Below the pieces are notes generated by a model. It saw only the letters and a program-made list of their open reading frames with translations. It was not told the origin of the DNA and searched no databases. 64,000 nucleotides of DNA, from NCBI RefSeq assembly GCF_004684095.1, contig NZ_SRII01000002.1, forward strand, positions 434,692-498,691, read 5' to 3'. A program made the translations under genes and the position numbers. Shown piece after piece: positions 31,827 to 40,961 of this stretch. This stretch comes from Hymenobacter sp. UV11. GTDB taxonomy: Bacteria; Bacteroidota; Bacteroidia; Cytophagales; Hymenobacteraceae. Each line of letters begins with the position of its first letter. The stretch's first letter is position 1.

Positions 31827-33776
31827 CTATTGCGTGCCGTACTGCACCACGCTGGGCTGCCCGAAGCTGAAATCGCTGAAATTATACGAGTCGCGGTTGG
31901 TTTCGAAGAGCCGCAGGCCGTTGGCGCTGAGCTGGCCGCGGGGGTAGTAGCCCAGCAGGAATTGGAACGTGCGCAGCACCGTGAGCTCGTTGCGGAAGCG
32001 CAGGCCCAGGCCGAAGCCGGTGTAGGGCGCATTGCCGCCGAAGGGCGAGCCGCCGCCGATGCGCTCGTTTACCATGGCCAGGTCGGCGAAGGCCAGTACT
32101 GCCACCCGGAAGCCCAGCAGCGACAGCGGCGTGTACACGGTGCCCTCGTAATTGGCCAGGAAGCGGCTGGTGGCCAGTATCTGGCCCGTGGGCTGGAAGC
32201 CCCGCACGCCGTCGGGGTTGCTATTGACGCCGCTCAGCAGCACCTCGGCGGGGTAGCGGTTGAAGCCCGCCGTCACGCGGGCGTTGAGCAGGTGGCGGCT
32301 CTGATAGTTGCCCACCTGGTAGCGGCGCGTAAAATAGAGCACCTGCCCGCTGAGCAGGCCCTGCTCCCAACCCCCGTCGTTGATGCGCTGAAACGTGCCA
32401 AAATCAAGGCTGCCGTAGAGGTAGCCCTGGCGCTCGGAGTAGCCCGCGCCCGCAATACGGGCGTCGATGTAGCGGCGCGAGCCCACGGCATTAGTCTCGT
32501 AGCCCGCCGTGAGGCTAAGTAGCGTGCCCGCCGGCACGTCTTCGGTGCGGCCAAAGCCAAAGAGGTATTTATCCTTGTAATAGCGCCGCACCGAGTAGCC
32601 CACCGAGCCCAGAAAGATGGTGCGGGTGCGGTCGTCGGGGGTGTTGGCGGGGTTGGTGGTGTGGTGCTCGTTGATGACGCTGCCCGCCACGATGAGGCGG
32701 CCGGGGTTTTCGTAGCCCAGGTCGTAGGAGCGCAGGCGCAGGGCGCGCCCCACCCACAGCGTCTGGCTGGTGTAGGAGCGCACCTGAAAGTTAGGCTGCT
32801 GGTCGGGCAGCGGGGGCGCGTCGCGCGGCAGCACTAGGCGAATGTTAAATACATCAGATGTAAATGCACCGGCCCAGCGCACGCTGGGCGAGTAGAAGTC
32901 GCGCCGCACCGACACCCCACCCGAGTGCGACTCAAACTCATTGTAATAATGTCCCTCGGCATATACGAAGTTGCGAAACGGCACCTGGTAATTAGCCTCG
33001 TAGCCCCAGGTTTGCGGCAAGTCGCGGCCGTACTGGTAGCGGTTGCTGAGCTGGTGGCCCAGGCCCAGGAAGTTCTGGTCGCCGGCCGTGACGATGGCCT
33101 GCCCCGGCCCGCCGCGCAGCTCGTAGCCCCCCGTGATGCTGAATACGTCGGTAGTATACACCAGGATATCCACGCTGTCGCGGGTGGCGGTTTGTTCATT
33201 CACCAGCACGCGGGCGTCGAGTATCTCGTTGGTTTGGCGCAGTAGGCGCTCGCTTTCGGCCAGGGCCTGGGGTAGCAGCGGCTGGCCGGGCCGAAACAGC
33301 AGCACCTGCCGAATGCGCGAGCGAGCCGTGCGGATGTGTATTGCATTGCCCGACTTTTCGAGGAAGGTGCGGGGCTGGCGCAAGGAGTCGTTCAGGCTGT
33401 AGCCGAAGGCATCGAAGGGCGTGATAGTGACGCGGCGCACAATCTTGAAGTTGTGCTGGTCAAACTGCCGGTTGAGCAGCACCGCGTCGAGGCCTTGCTG
33501 TTCCTGCCGGGGCTTGGTAAGGCGAAAAAAGGCCGCCAGCGCCCTGCCCGCAATGGTGCCGCGCCGGGTGTAGCGCTCCAGGTTCAGGCGCACGCGGGCC
33601 TCATCGAAGCGGCGGCCCAGCGAGTCGGCGGGCACTGCCTCGGTGCTTTCCGCGGCGTGCAGCGAATCGGGCGGCACGGCCACGCGCGGGGTAAACTCTT
33701 GCGCGCACACCCGGCCCGGCCCGCTCAGTAGCAAGCCTACAACTATTAAACACAGGATAAAAAAACTACGCGGCAT
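31827..33776 (-). CDS. Omp85/BamA-like outer-membrane beta-barrel protein
   Basis: 649 residues. The signal peptide ends near VCAQ. Residues about 100-230 look like POTRA repeats (VRRVTITPFDAFGYSLND, HIRTARSRIRQVLLFRPGQP, LLPQALAESERLLRQTNEIL). The remainder is a long series of amphipathic strands with aromatic ends (LGLGHQLSNRYQYGRDLPQT, NYQVPFRNFVYAEGHYYN, TGFGLGLRFRNELTV) typical of a BamA/TamA-type barrel. The ATG at 33774-33776 gives a clean signal sequence. No partner periplasmic protein is adjacent; translocation of outer-membrane or surface proteins is the family role, and the substrate is unknown. Confidence 0.72.
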   Translation of the reverse strand: MPRSFFILCLIVVGLLLSGPGRVCAQEFTPRVAVPPDSLHAAESTEAVPADSLGRRFDEARVRLNLERYTRRGTIAGRALAAFFRLTKPRQEQQGLDAVLLNRQFDQHNFKIVRRVTITPFDAFGYSLNDSLRQPRTFLEKSGNAIHIRTARSRIRQVLLFRPGQPLLPQALAESERLLRQTNEILDARVLVNEQTATRDSVDILVYTTDVFSITGGYELRGGPGQAIVTAGDQNFLGLGHQLSNRYQYGRDLPQTWGYEANYQVPFRNFVYAEGHYYNEFESHSGGVSVRRDFYSPSVRWAGAFTSDVFNIRLVLPRDAPPLPDQQPNFQVRSYTSQTLWVGRALRLRSYDLGYENPGRLIVAGSVINEHHTTNPANTPDDRTRTIFLGSVGYSVRRYYKDKYLFGFGRTEDVPAGTLLSLTAGYETNAVGSRRYIDARIAGAGYSERQGYLYGSLDFGTFQRINDGGWEQGLLSGQVLYFTRRYQVGNYQSRHLLNARVTAGFNRYPAEVLLSGVNSNPDGVRGFQPTGQILATSRFLANYEGTVYTPLSLLGFRVAVLAFADLAMVNERIGGGSPFGGNAPYTGFGLGLRFRNELTVLRTFQFLLGYYPRGQLSANGLRLFETNRDSYNFSDFSFGQPSVVQYGTQ

Positions 33777-34025
33777 GGGGCACGGCGGCACTATGCGCAA
33801 GTTACGGCGGGCCGCGCGCGGCAGGGCCCGGCTTGCGCCCTAGCCCAACGCTGCCCCCCTTGCCAAGGTATGGTGCTGGCAGAGGGGGGTAGGGAAAATA
33901 AGCCATTAAATGCCGCGCCATACAGCACGGGCGCGGAAACTTTTTCTAAAAAAATTAGCTTATCAAAAGCTTGCCAATTTCACTGGCTGGCGCTACTTTT
34001 ACCCCCGTCAAACGACCTCTTGCCG

Positions 34026-35294
34026 ATGAACGAGCGCATTCAGGAGAAGCTAAGCATCTTAGCCGACGCCGCCAAGTACGACGTGTCGTGCAGCAGCAGC
34101 GGCGGCAAGCGTAAAAACGAGCAAAAAGGCCTCGGCAATGCCGAGGGCATGGGCATCTGCCACAGCTTTACGGAGGATGGCCGCTGCGTGAGCCTGCTCA
34201 AGATTCTGCTCACCAACCACTGCATCTTCGACTGCGCCTACTGCGTGTCGCGCCGCTCGAACGACGTGAAGCGCGCCGCCTTCACGGTGGACGAAGTGGT
34301 GGACCTCACCGTCAACTTCTACCGCCGCAACTACATCGAAGGTCTGTTTTTGAGCAGCGGCATTTTCAGCAGCCCCGACTACACCATGGAGCGCCTGGTG
34401 CGCATTGTGAAGAAGCTGCGCACCGAGCACAATTTCAACGGCTACATCCACGTCAAGACTATCCCCGGCGCCTCGCCCGAGCTGATTCAGGAAGCCGGCC
34501 TGTATGCCGACCGCCTGAGCGTGAACATCGAGCTGCCCTCCGAGCTGGCCCTGCAGAACCTGGCCCCGGAGAAGAATTACGCCGAAATCCTGACCCCAAT
34601 GGCCCAGATTCGGGATGGCATTATTCAGAATAAAGAGGAGAAGGCGCTGTTTAAGAAGGTGCCGCAGTTTGCCACCGCCGGCCAGAGCACGCAGCTCATA
34701 GTGGGCGCCAGCGATGAGAATGACTTACAGATAATCAAGCTTTCCGACTCGCTCTACCAGGGCTACGGCCTCAAGCGGGTGTACTACTCGGGCTACGTGC
34801 CCATTACCGACGATGCGCGCCTGCCGCAGGTGACCCAGCCGCCGCTCGTGCGCGAGCACCGGCTGTACCAGACCGACTGGCTGATGCGCTTTTACGGCTT
34901 CGAGGCCGACGAGATTCTGGACCCCGCGCACCCGTACCTCGACCTCGAAATCGACCCCAAACTGGCCTGGGCCTTGCGCAATCGCCACCTGTTTCCGGTG
35001 GATGTGAACGTGGCCGACAGGGCCCTGCTGCTGCGCGTGCCGGGGGTAGGGGCGCGCTCGGTCGAGCGCATTGTGCAGGCGCGGCGCTTCACCTCGCTCA
35101 CGGCCGAGCACCTCGGCCAGTTTGGGGTGGTGATGAAGCGGGCGCGGCACTTCCTCTCGGCGCGGGGCCTGGCCCCGGCCGCATTGGGCGAGCTGGATTC
35201 GCAGCAGGTGCGCCGCCAGATTTTGTTCGGCGGCAAAGCCACCCGCTCGGCCCTGGTCACGCAGCAGCTCGATTTGTTTGCGCAGGTGGGGTAG
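34026..35294 (+). CDS. Putative DNA modification/repair radical SAM protein
   Basis: 422 residues. The radical-SAM cluster motif is C66-IFD-C70-AY-C73. The N-terminus (LSILADAAKYDVSCSSSGGK) and the flanking cysteines in GMGICHSFTEDGRCVSLLK are characteristic of the TIGR03916 family. The C-terminus has a helix-hairpin-helix (LLLRVPGVGARSVERIVQAR), a DNA-binding feature. The family is nearly always encoded with a DUF4130/TIGR03915 protein, which is present here at 36058, and some partners elsewhere are fused to a uracil-DNA glycosylase-like domain. Reaction and substrate are not established. The ATG at 34026 is supported by family length. A weak promoter-like TACTTTTA lies at about 34005. Confidence 0.9.
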   Translation: MNERIQEKLSILADAAKYDVSCSSSGGKRKNEQKGLGNAEGMGICHSFTEDGRCVSLLKILLTNHCIFDCAYCVSRRSNDVKRAAFTVDEVVDLTVNFYRRNYIEGLFLSSGIFSSPDYTMERLVRIVKKLRTEHNFNGYIHVKTIPGASPELIQEAGLYADRLSVNIELPSELALQNLAPEKNYAEILTPMAQIRDGIIQNKEEKALFKKVPQFATAGQSTQLIVGASDENDLQIIKLSDSLYQGYGLKRVYYSGYVPITDDARLPQVTQPPLVREHRLYQTDWLMRFYGFEADEILDPAHPYLDLEIDPKLAWALRNRHLFPVDVNVADRALLLRVPGVGARSVERIVQARRFTSLTAEHLGQFGVVMKRARHFLSARGLAPAALGELDSQQVRRQILFGGKATRSALVTQQLDLFAQVG

Positions 35295-35390
35295 CAGGCA
35301 GGTGGCCGTAGTTGGCAAGGCTATTGATGCCTAACTGTCTGACTTAAAGACTTATATTTTTCCTCAACAGCCTTCAAGCCAGCCTCACGC

Positions 35391-35777
35391 GTGAAAATTT
35401 TTCTGTTTGCCAGCGTAGCCTTGGGCCTGACCAGCTGCCTCAATGTGCCCGACACCACGTGCGAAAGCACTGTGGTAGAACCTGTGCTGAGCGCCACGGG
35501 GCCCAAAACCGTGGCCATCAACCAGCCCGCTACTTTCGCGCTGGCCTATCAGGCGCAGAGTGCCTGCGGCAAGCTCAGCAACGTGGTCGAGTCGACAGTG
35601 GCCACCCCCAACACCCGCGTGATAGGCATCAGGGTGAATTACACTGGCTGTAACTGCCCCCAAACCACTATTCCCTCGCAGGCCAGCTACACTTTTCAGC
35701 CCACCCAGGCGGGCACCTACTACTTACAGTTTGTGGTTGCCAACGGCTATCTTACCGATACGCTGGTGGTGAAGTAG
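35391..35777 (+). CDS. Small lipoprotein with Ig-like fold
   Basis: 128 residues starting at a GTG (35391). A lipobox (ASVALGLTSC) puts the lipid-modified Cys near residue 16. The rest is a beta-rich single domain (TVAINQPATFALAYQAQSAC, YTFQPTQAGTYYLQFVVANG) resembling bacterial Ig-like modules with internal Cys pairs. It lies between the radical-SAM gene and its DUF4130 partner on the same strand, with 96 bp on the upstream side. A surface lipoprotein inside a DNA-repair pair is unexpected; it may be an unrelated insertion. Confidence 0.7.
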   Translation: MKIFLFASVALGLTSCLNVPDTTCESTVVEPVLSATGPKTVAINQPATFALAYQAQSACGKLSNVVESTVATPNTRVIGIRVNYTGCNCPQTTIPSQASYTFQPTQAGTYYLQFVVANGYLTDTLVVK

Positions 35778-35832
35778 TTATCCATAGTTAGCATGCCCGG
35801 CCGCGGTGGTCGGGAAAACCCGGTCCAACTCC

Positions 35833-36054
35833 ATGCAAATCTCTCATCGCGCTCCGGCCGTCGCGTCGGCCCCTGCCTCGCTCGTCGCCGAACCGTTGGT
35901 AGCGCTCCTCAGCCCTACCCTCTTTGCAGCCGATAAAGCCCCGCGCCTCTCGTGCTGCTGCCGCCTCTCCGAGCTGCTGCCGCTGGTGCGTCAGCTGCAC
36001 GATGCTGCCCGGGCGGCTCAGCAAGCCGCCGAGCAGCCCGGCGTAGCTGCGTAG
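35833..36054 (+). CDS. Possible small hypothetical protein (doubtful)
   Basis: 73 codons from the ATG at 35833, ending 3 bp before the DUF4130 start. It is Ala-rich, with two short Cys/Leu-rich helices (RLSCCCRLSELLPLVRQLHD). No recognisable domain. It could be a real short gene translationally coupled to the next one, or only an open frame in GC-rich DNA. Confidence 0.3.
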   Translation: MQISHRAPAVASAPASLVAEPLVALLSPTLFAADKAPRLSCCCRLSELLPLVRQLHDAARAAQQAAEQPGVAA

Positions 36055-36057
36055 CCC

Positions 36058-36993
36058 ATGTCGTCGTCGCTGACGCCGCTGCGCCGGGCTGCTACCGGGG
36101 GGGTAGGGCCGGTAGCCCCGCGCCCCGCCGCGCCCGAGTTGCGCAACCCGCCCGCCGATTACACCTACGACGGCTCGTTTGAGGGCCTGCTCACGGTGCT
36201 GTTTCGGGTGTATGACCGCAAGTCGGCGCCCAATAGCATTCAGCCTGAAGGGGCGGCGCAGGGCGGCTTGTTTGCCCAGGTCGTAGTCATTGCCACCGAC
36301 GAAACGCTGGCCACCCGCACCTGGGACGGCCTGCTGCGCTTCATGCCCGAGCCGGCGCGGGCGCGGCTCTACCACGTTTTTTTAAGCGAAGACTCTGAGC
36401 GCGAGCTGCTCATCTTCCGCTACGCCGATATGGCTCTGCGGGCGGGCCGTGACATTTCCGAGAACTACGCCGATGCCACCGTGCGCCGCATGCAGCGCCT
36501 GGCCCAGCAGCTTTTCCGCGAGAAGCACCGCATGGAGGCTTTCGTGCGTTTCGAGAAGGCGCAGGATGGCCTGTTTCACGCCACTATCGAGCCCGATTTC
36601 GACGTGCTGCCGCTCATTGCCAGCCACTTCACCAAGCGCTACGCCGACCAGCGCTGGCTCATTTTTGACAAGAAGCGCCGCTACGGGCTCTACTACAACC
36701 TCACCCACACCGACATCGTGGAGTTTGAAACCGCTGGGCCTACCCCCCGCCGCGGCGAGGTTTCGGCCACGGTGCTTGACGAGCGTGAGCCGCTGTTCAA
36801 AATTCTCTGGCAGGCGTATTTCGACCACGTCAACATTCCCGAGCGCAAAAACATCAAGCTGCACCAGCGCCAGATGCCCAAGCGCTACTGGAAATACCTG
36901 AGCGAAAAGCAGCCCCGCGAGCGCCGCTTCGAGCCCATCAAGAACAAGCGCCCGGTAACGCCGCCGCCTGCCTCCCCGCTGCTGGAGGGGTAG
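36058..36993 (+). CDS. DUF4130 (TIGR03915-type) probable DNA metabolism protein
   Basis: 311 residues. After a Pro/Ala-rich N-terminal extension of about 35 residues the family signature TYDGSFEGLLTVLFRVYD begins. It is followed by the helical core (NYADATVRRMQRLAQQLFRE and EKHRMEAFVRFEKAQDG), then DVLPLIASHFTKRYADQRWL and a basic C-terminal part (KNIKLHQRQMPKRYWKYLSE). The family is the obligate partner of the radical-SAM protein encoded at 34026 and is predicted to act on DNA. Here the protein stops after the DUF4130 domain, without the uracil-DNA glycosylase-like fusion found in some relatives. Its exact biochemical role is unknown. Confidence 0.88.
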   Translation: MSSSLTPLRRAATGGVGPVAPRPAAPELRNPPADYTYDGSFEGLLTVLFRVYDRKSAPNSIQPEGAAQGGLFAQVVVIATDETLATRTWDGLLRFMPEPARARLYHVFLSEDSERELLIFRYADMALRAGRDISENYADATVRRMQRLAQQLFREKHRMEAFVRFEKAQDGLFHATIEPDFDVLPLIASHFTKRYADQRWLIFDKKRRYGLYYNLTHTDIVEFETAGPTPRRGEVSATVLDEREPLFKILWQAYFDHVNIPERKNIKLHQRQMPKRYWKYLSEKQPRERRFEPIKNKRPVTPPPASPLLEG

Positions 36994-37050
36994 GCGGCGG
37001 GGTTTGCTTCCCTAACTTGCGGGCCGAACACAATCGCTCAACAGATTTAG

Positions 37051-37905
37051 ATGAAGACTACGCTGGTTTTTGGGGCCTCGGGCCAATTGGGACAGTGCCT
37101 GACGCACGTGGCAAATGAGAAGAACCTGGCCGGGCTGGTTTTTCCGCCCGAGGCGCAGGCCAACATCCTGGACCCCGCCGGCCTGCGCACGCTGTTTGAG
37201 CAGCACCAGCCCGCCTACGCCATCAACTGCGCCGCCTACACGGCCGTAGACAAGGCGGAGGACGAAGTAGAAATCGCCCGCAAAGTCAACCGCGACGGCG
37301 TGGAGAACCTGGCCCGGCTCTGCGGCGAGTTTGGCACCGTGCTCATCCAGATTTCGACCGATTTCGTGTTTGCCGGCACCGGCAACCAGCCGCTAATCGA
37401 AACCGACGAGGCCGCGCCCATCAGTGTCTACGGCCTCACCAAGCTGGAGGGCGAGCAAGTCATTCCGGCGCTTACCAGCCAGTATTTCATCCTGCGCACC
37501 AGCTGGCTCTACTCCGAGTTTGCGGGCAATTTTGTGAAAACCATGCTCAAGCTGGGCCGCGAGCGCGACGAGCTAAAGATTATCTGGGACCAGACGGGTA
37601 CGCCCACCTACGCCATCGACCTGGCCGGCTGCATCCTGCACATCGTGGAAAGCCAGAGCACCGCCTACGGCATCTACCACTACAGCAACGAGGGCGTGAC
37701 CTCGTGGTACGACTTCGCCACGGCCATCTTCGAGCTGAGCCACACGGCGGTAAAAACCTTTCCCATCCGCACTGCCGAGTACCCCACTAAAGCCACCCGC
37801 CCCGCCTTTTCGGTGATGGATAAGAGCAAGATAAAGCAGACGCTGGGCGTGACTATTCCGCACTGGCGCACCAGCTTGGCGACTTGCTTGGAGAGGTTGG
37901 GGTAG
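37051..37905 (+). CDS. rfbD: dTDP-4-dehydrorhamnose reductase
   Basis: 284-residue extended short-chain reductase making dTDP-L-rhamnose. The NADPH loop is GASGQLGQCL (residues 8-17). The catalytic Tyr-x3-Lys pair is in VYGLTKLEGE, preceded by QISTDFVFAGTG; DNP-like PTYAID sits near the substrate pocket. It stands alone, without rfbA, B or C in the window. A related sugar nucleotide reductase is possible, but RmlD is the best match. Confidence 0.9.
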   Translation: MKTTLVFGASGQLGQCLTHVANEKNLAGLVFPPEAQANILDPAGLRTLFEQHQPAYAINCAAYTAVDKAEDEVEIARKVNRDGVENLARLCGEFGTVLIQISTDFVFAGTGNQPLIETDEAAPISVYGLTKLEGEQVIPALTSQYFILRTSWLYSEFAGNFVKTMLKLGRERDELKIIWDQTGTPTYAIDLAGCILHIVESQSTAYGIYHYSNEGVTSWYDFATAIFELSHTAVKTFPIRTAEYPTKATRPAFSVMDKSKIKQTLGVTIPHWRTSLATCLERLG

Positions 37906-37916
37906 GAAAGGTTGCT

Positions 37917-38028
37917 GCTTTAAAAAAAAGGACGTCATGCCGAGTTTGCCGAGGCATCGCTACCGCTTCATCCAACGATGCGGTAGCGATGCCTCGGCAA
38001 ACTCGGCATGACGTCCTTTTTTTAAAGC
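37917..38028. repeat. GTCAT-family inverted repeat acting as bidirectional terminator
   Basis: Arms of 50 bp (37917-37966) and 49 bp (37980-38028), with core GTCATGCCGAGTTTGCCGAG, are complementary except for one base in an A/T run. The loop is 13 nt. A/T runs on both outer flanks fit rho-independent termination of the convergent rfbD and MFS genes. It is the longest copy of the family here. Confidence 0.93.
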
Positions 38029-38040
38029 TAATGCTTATTG

Positions 38041-39237
38041 CTACCGCCCATAGCTGCGGTGAATGGCCAGCGCCAGCGCCACAAACGCGCCGCCCACGGC
38101 GCACACGCCGGGCCAGCCAAAGTGCGTCCAAGCTAGGCCGCCAACCACCGAACCGATGGAGCCGCCCGTGAAATAACCCGTCATGTACACTGTATTGAGG
38201 CGGCTGCGGGCCTCGGGGCGCAAGGAAAATACGAGCGTCTGGTTGGAAATGTGGGCCGACTGCACGCCCACATCGAGCAGGATAACGCCTAGCACCAGCC
38301 CGGCCAGGTAGCCGCCGCCTACCCCCAGCAGCAGGTACGAAGCCAGCGCCAGCACCAGGCCCACCGTGATGGCGTAGCTCGGCCCACGCTTATCGGCCAG
38401 GCTACCGGCCAGCGGCGCGGCCAGCGCGCCCATGGCCCCCACCAACCCAAAAAAGCCCGCTACCTCGCTGCCGTAGCCATAGGCCGGGCTTTCGAGGTAA
38501 AACACGAGGGTAGTCCAGAACACGCTAAACGCGGCAAACACGCTGGCGCCCACCAACGCCGAGCGCCGCAGCGGTGGCAGCTCACGCACCAGCGTGCCCA
38601 GCGAGCGCATCAGCGAAGCATAGGTGCCCGTGAAGGTGGGCCGGTCCTGGGGCAGGCGCCAGGCCAGCAGTGCCACCAGGGCCAGCATAATACCCGCCGC
38701 GCCCCCAAATACCATGCGCCAACCCAGGTGCGCCCCCGCGTAGCCGCTCACCGTGCGCGATAGCAGAATGCCAATGAGCAGCCCGCTCATAATGCGCCCC
38801 ACAATGCGGCCGCGGTCGGCCTCGGGGGCCAGGTGCGCGGCCATAGGTAGCAGCAGCTGCGGCACCGCCGAGCACATGCCGATGAGCACGCTCGCCACCG
38901 CCAGCAGCGCAAAGGTGGGCGCCAGCGCCGCACCACCCAGACACACGGCCGCACCTACCAGCATCCAGAGGATGAGGCGCTTGCGCTCCAGCATGTCGCC
39001 GAGCGGCACTATGAGCAACATGCCCAGGGTGTAGCCGACTTGGGTGGCGGTAGCGGCCAGCGTAGCCTGGCTATCCGGAATGTGAAACGTGTGCCCAATA
39101 GCGGCCAGCAGCGGTTGGTTGTAGTAAATATTGGCCACCACCAGGCCGCAGGTGAGGGCCATGAGCCAGACCAGGGCGGCATCGAGGTGGCGAACAGAGG
39201 GGGTAGGGATAGCAGGCGGGGCAAGTAACTCAGACAT
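38041..39237 (-). CDS. MFS transporter, probable drug or sugar efflux
   Basis: 398 residues with about 12 hydrophobic segments. The N-terminal helix is LVWLMALTCGLVVANIYYNQ. Loop 2-3 carries PLGDMLERKRLILWM, the MFS motif A position, and the second half begins near RRSALVGASVFAAFS. It resembles AraJ/NepI-like exporters of the DHA1 type. The substrate cannot be predicted. I use the ATG at 39235-39237 (MSELLAPPAIP); the frame continues upstream without support. Convergent with rfbD. Confidence 0.88.
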   Translation of the reverse strand: MSELLAPPAIPTPSVRHLDAALVWLMALTCGLVVANIYYNQPLLAAIGHTFHIPDSQATLAATATQVGYTLGMLLIVPLGDMLERKRLILWMLVGAAVCLGGAALAPTFALLAVASVLIGMCSAVPQLLLPMAAHLAPEADRGRIVGRIMSGLLIGILLSRTVSGYAGAHLGWRMVFGGAAGIMLALVALLAWRLPQDRPTFTGTYASLMRSLGTLVRELPPLRRSALVGASVFAAFSVFWTTLVFYLESPAYGYGSEVAGFFGLVGAMGALAAPLAGSLADKRGPSYAITVGLVLALASYLLLGVGGGYLAGLVLGVILLDVGVQSAHISNQTLVFSLRPEARSRLNTVYMTGYFTGGSIGSVVGGLAWTHFGWPGVCAVGGAFVALALAIHRSYGR

Positions 39238-39359
39238 GTGGGGTAGGCGAACGAATCGGGATATCAGTAGCGGCGAAATAGCGTGGGTTAACTCCAAACC
39301 ACCCGCCAGGGTTATGCTTCAGCTTCGCAACCTGCCCGCCCGGCCTGCGTTTGCCAGGT

Positions 39360-39878
39360 ATGAGCCGAGGATTTGTAAAAGAGGATGATGCCCAAACGCC
39401 GCCCATCGTGCCGCCACGCGCCGCGCTGCCGCCCGGCACCCCCAACTACGTGACGCCCAGCGGCCTGGAGCAACTACGTATCGAGTTGGCTGAGCTCGAA
39501 GCCACCCGCCCCGCCGCCGATGCCGACCACACCAACGATACCGACCGCACCTACCGCCTCTCGCTGCTCAACGGTCGCCACGCGCTGCTGGCCGAGCGCC
39601 TGGCCAGCGCCCGCGTGGTAGACCCCACCACTCAGCCGCCGGGCGAAGTGCGCTTCGGCGCCGCCGTCACGCTGCGCACCGTGCAGGGGGGTAGGGCGGG
39701 TTTTGAGCGCACCTTCACCATCGTGGGCGTCGATGAGGCCGACATCGCGCAGGGCAAAGTGGGCTTTGTGGCGCCCATCGCGCGGGCTGTGCAGGGCGTC
39801 AAGCTGGGCCAAAAGGTGACGCTGCACCTAGGCCCGCAAGCCGAAGTGGTGGAGGTGACGGCCATCAGTTATAATTGA
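39360..39878 (+). CDS. GreA/GreB-family transcription elongation factor
   Basis: 172 residues. The N-terminal coiled coil (SGLEQLRIELAELEATRPAA, LLNGRHALLAERLASARVV) is short. The C-terminal FKBP-like domain has VRFGAAVTLRTVQGG, TIVGVDEADIAQGKVGFVAP and GVKLGQKVTLHLGPQAEVVE. The acidic tip residues of classical Gre factors are not obvious (DADHTNDTDR lies in the finger), so it may be a Gre-like regulator that enters the RNA polymerase channel without full cleavage stimulation. The ATG at 39360 is preferred over a TTG at 39351. Confidence 0.82.
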   Translation: MSRGFVKEDDAQTPPIVPPRAALPPGTPNYVTPSGLEQLRIELAELEATRPAADADHTNDTDRTYRLSLLNGRHALLAERLASARVVDPTTQPPGEVRFGAAVTLRTVQGGRAGFERTFTIVGVDEADIAQGKVGFVAPIARAVQGVKLGQKVTLHLGPQAEVVEVTAISYN

Positions 39879-39900
39879 AATCGTAATGGCGTAACCCTTC

Positions 39901-40011
39901 ATTTTGTCATTGCGAGCGGAGCGTGGCAATCGCACCCGAACGATGCCCGCGCCGGTCGTTCCGCTAACTCGTTCAGGTGCGATTGCTTCGCGTTGCTCCC
40001 AATGACAAAAT
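39901..40011. repeat. GTCATTGCGAG-type inverted repeat
   Basis: Arms 39901-39936 and 39976-40011 (core TGTCATTGCGAGCGGAGCGT) are complementary with several mismatches. It belongs to the second GTCAT subfamily, together with 63431-63513. It lies between the convergent Gre-like and AraC genes. Confidence 0.85.
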
Positions 40012-40017
40012 AGCTGG

Positions 40018-40944
40018 TCACACCAATTGCTTCTTGTACGCCCCCGGCGTGATGCCCTCATACCTTTTGAACAGCGCCTGGAAATACGACAGGTTATTGA
40101 AACCCGCTCGCAGACATACTTCAGCCACGCTGGCCAGCGGCTGGCGCAACAGGCGCTTGGCCTCGGCCAGCCGCTCGCGCACGATGTACTCGACTGGCGT
40201 CAGCCCAAACTCGCGCTTGAACAGGCGGAAAAACGTAGCCTTGCTCATGCACGCCAGCGCGCTCAGCTTATCTACCGACAGGTTTTCGGCCAAATGTGCT
40301 TTGATGTAGTGCACCACGGCCGCAAACGGATGCGTCGTCAGGTGCCGGGCGTAGTCGTGAAAAATTAGTGCGCGGGCCTGGGTCTGCATCAGGCGCACTA
40401 GCAGCTCTTGCAGGGTGAAGCCAGCTAGCACATCCTTGGCCGCGTCGGTGGTGCGCGACACGGCCACCAGGCGCTCCAGGGTGCCGGTCAGCTCGGGCGT
40501 GTTGGTGAGGTGCGCATACTCGGGGCCGGCCACCGCCCAGGGCGTATGCGCCTCGGCGCGGGGGTAGCGTTCGTTCAGTAAATCAATGGTTTGTCGAATG
40601 GTATCGGACGCGATGGCCACGGCCAGGCACTGCGTGGGCTGGCACAGGCACGCCTCGGGAAAGTCAATCTCCATTAGCTCATCCTCGCCTACCACCACTG
40701 TTTCGCCGGGCAGGTAGTCGAAGGCCGGGCGGTCGGGCAGGTGCATCACTTTCTTACCCCGCAGCATGGTAGTGAGCGCCAGCCCATCGAGGCGCAGCGG
40801 CACGCGCAGCGCGGCTTGGTGCGTTTCAAAGATGTTCAGCTCAAACCCATCGAGAGCGAAAACCGTGCGGTTCTCGACCAGCGAATGCAGCCGATTCAGG
40901 GCAAGCGGCGGAATGGCGGCGGGCAAATGAACGCGGGTGGGCAT
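40018..40944 (-). CDS. AraC family transcriptional regulator
   Basis: 308 residues. The C-terminal double helix-turn-helix is clear: KLSALACMSKATFFRLFKRE, then FGLTPVEYIVRERLAEAKRL, LASVAEVCLRAGFNNLSYFQ and ALFKRYEGITPGAYK. The N-terminal part (AALRVPLRLDGLALTTMLRG and the following stretch) is a cupin-like sensor region. It is divergent from the aldehyde dehydrogenase gene with 236 bp between, so it probably controls that gene and DUF779 in response to an alcohol or aldehyde. Confidence 0.9.
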   Translation of the reverse strand: MPTRVHLPAAIPPLALNRLHSLVENRTVFALDGFELNIFETHQAALRVPLRLDGLALTTMLRGKKVMHLPDRPAFDYLPGETVVVGEDELMEIDFPEACLCQPTQCLAVAIASDTIRQTIDLLNERYPRAEAHTPWAVAGPEYAHLTNTPELTGTLERLVAVSRTTDAAKDVLAGFTLQELLVRLMQTQARALIFHDYARHLTTHPFAAVVHYIKAHLAENLSVDKLSALACMSKATFFRLFKREFGLTPVEYIVRERLAEAKRLLRQPLASVAEVCLRAGFNNLSYFQALFKRYEGITPGAYKKQLV

Positions 40945-40961
40945 GTTGATGAATTAGGAGT

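Noticed and set aside
35788..36375. 195-codon minus-strand frame
   Set aside because: Arg/Gly/Gln-rich composition and antisense to the DUF4130 start; no family resemblance.
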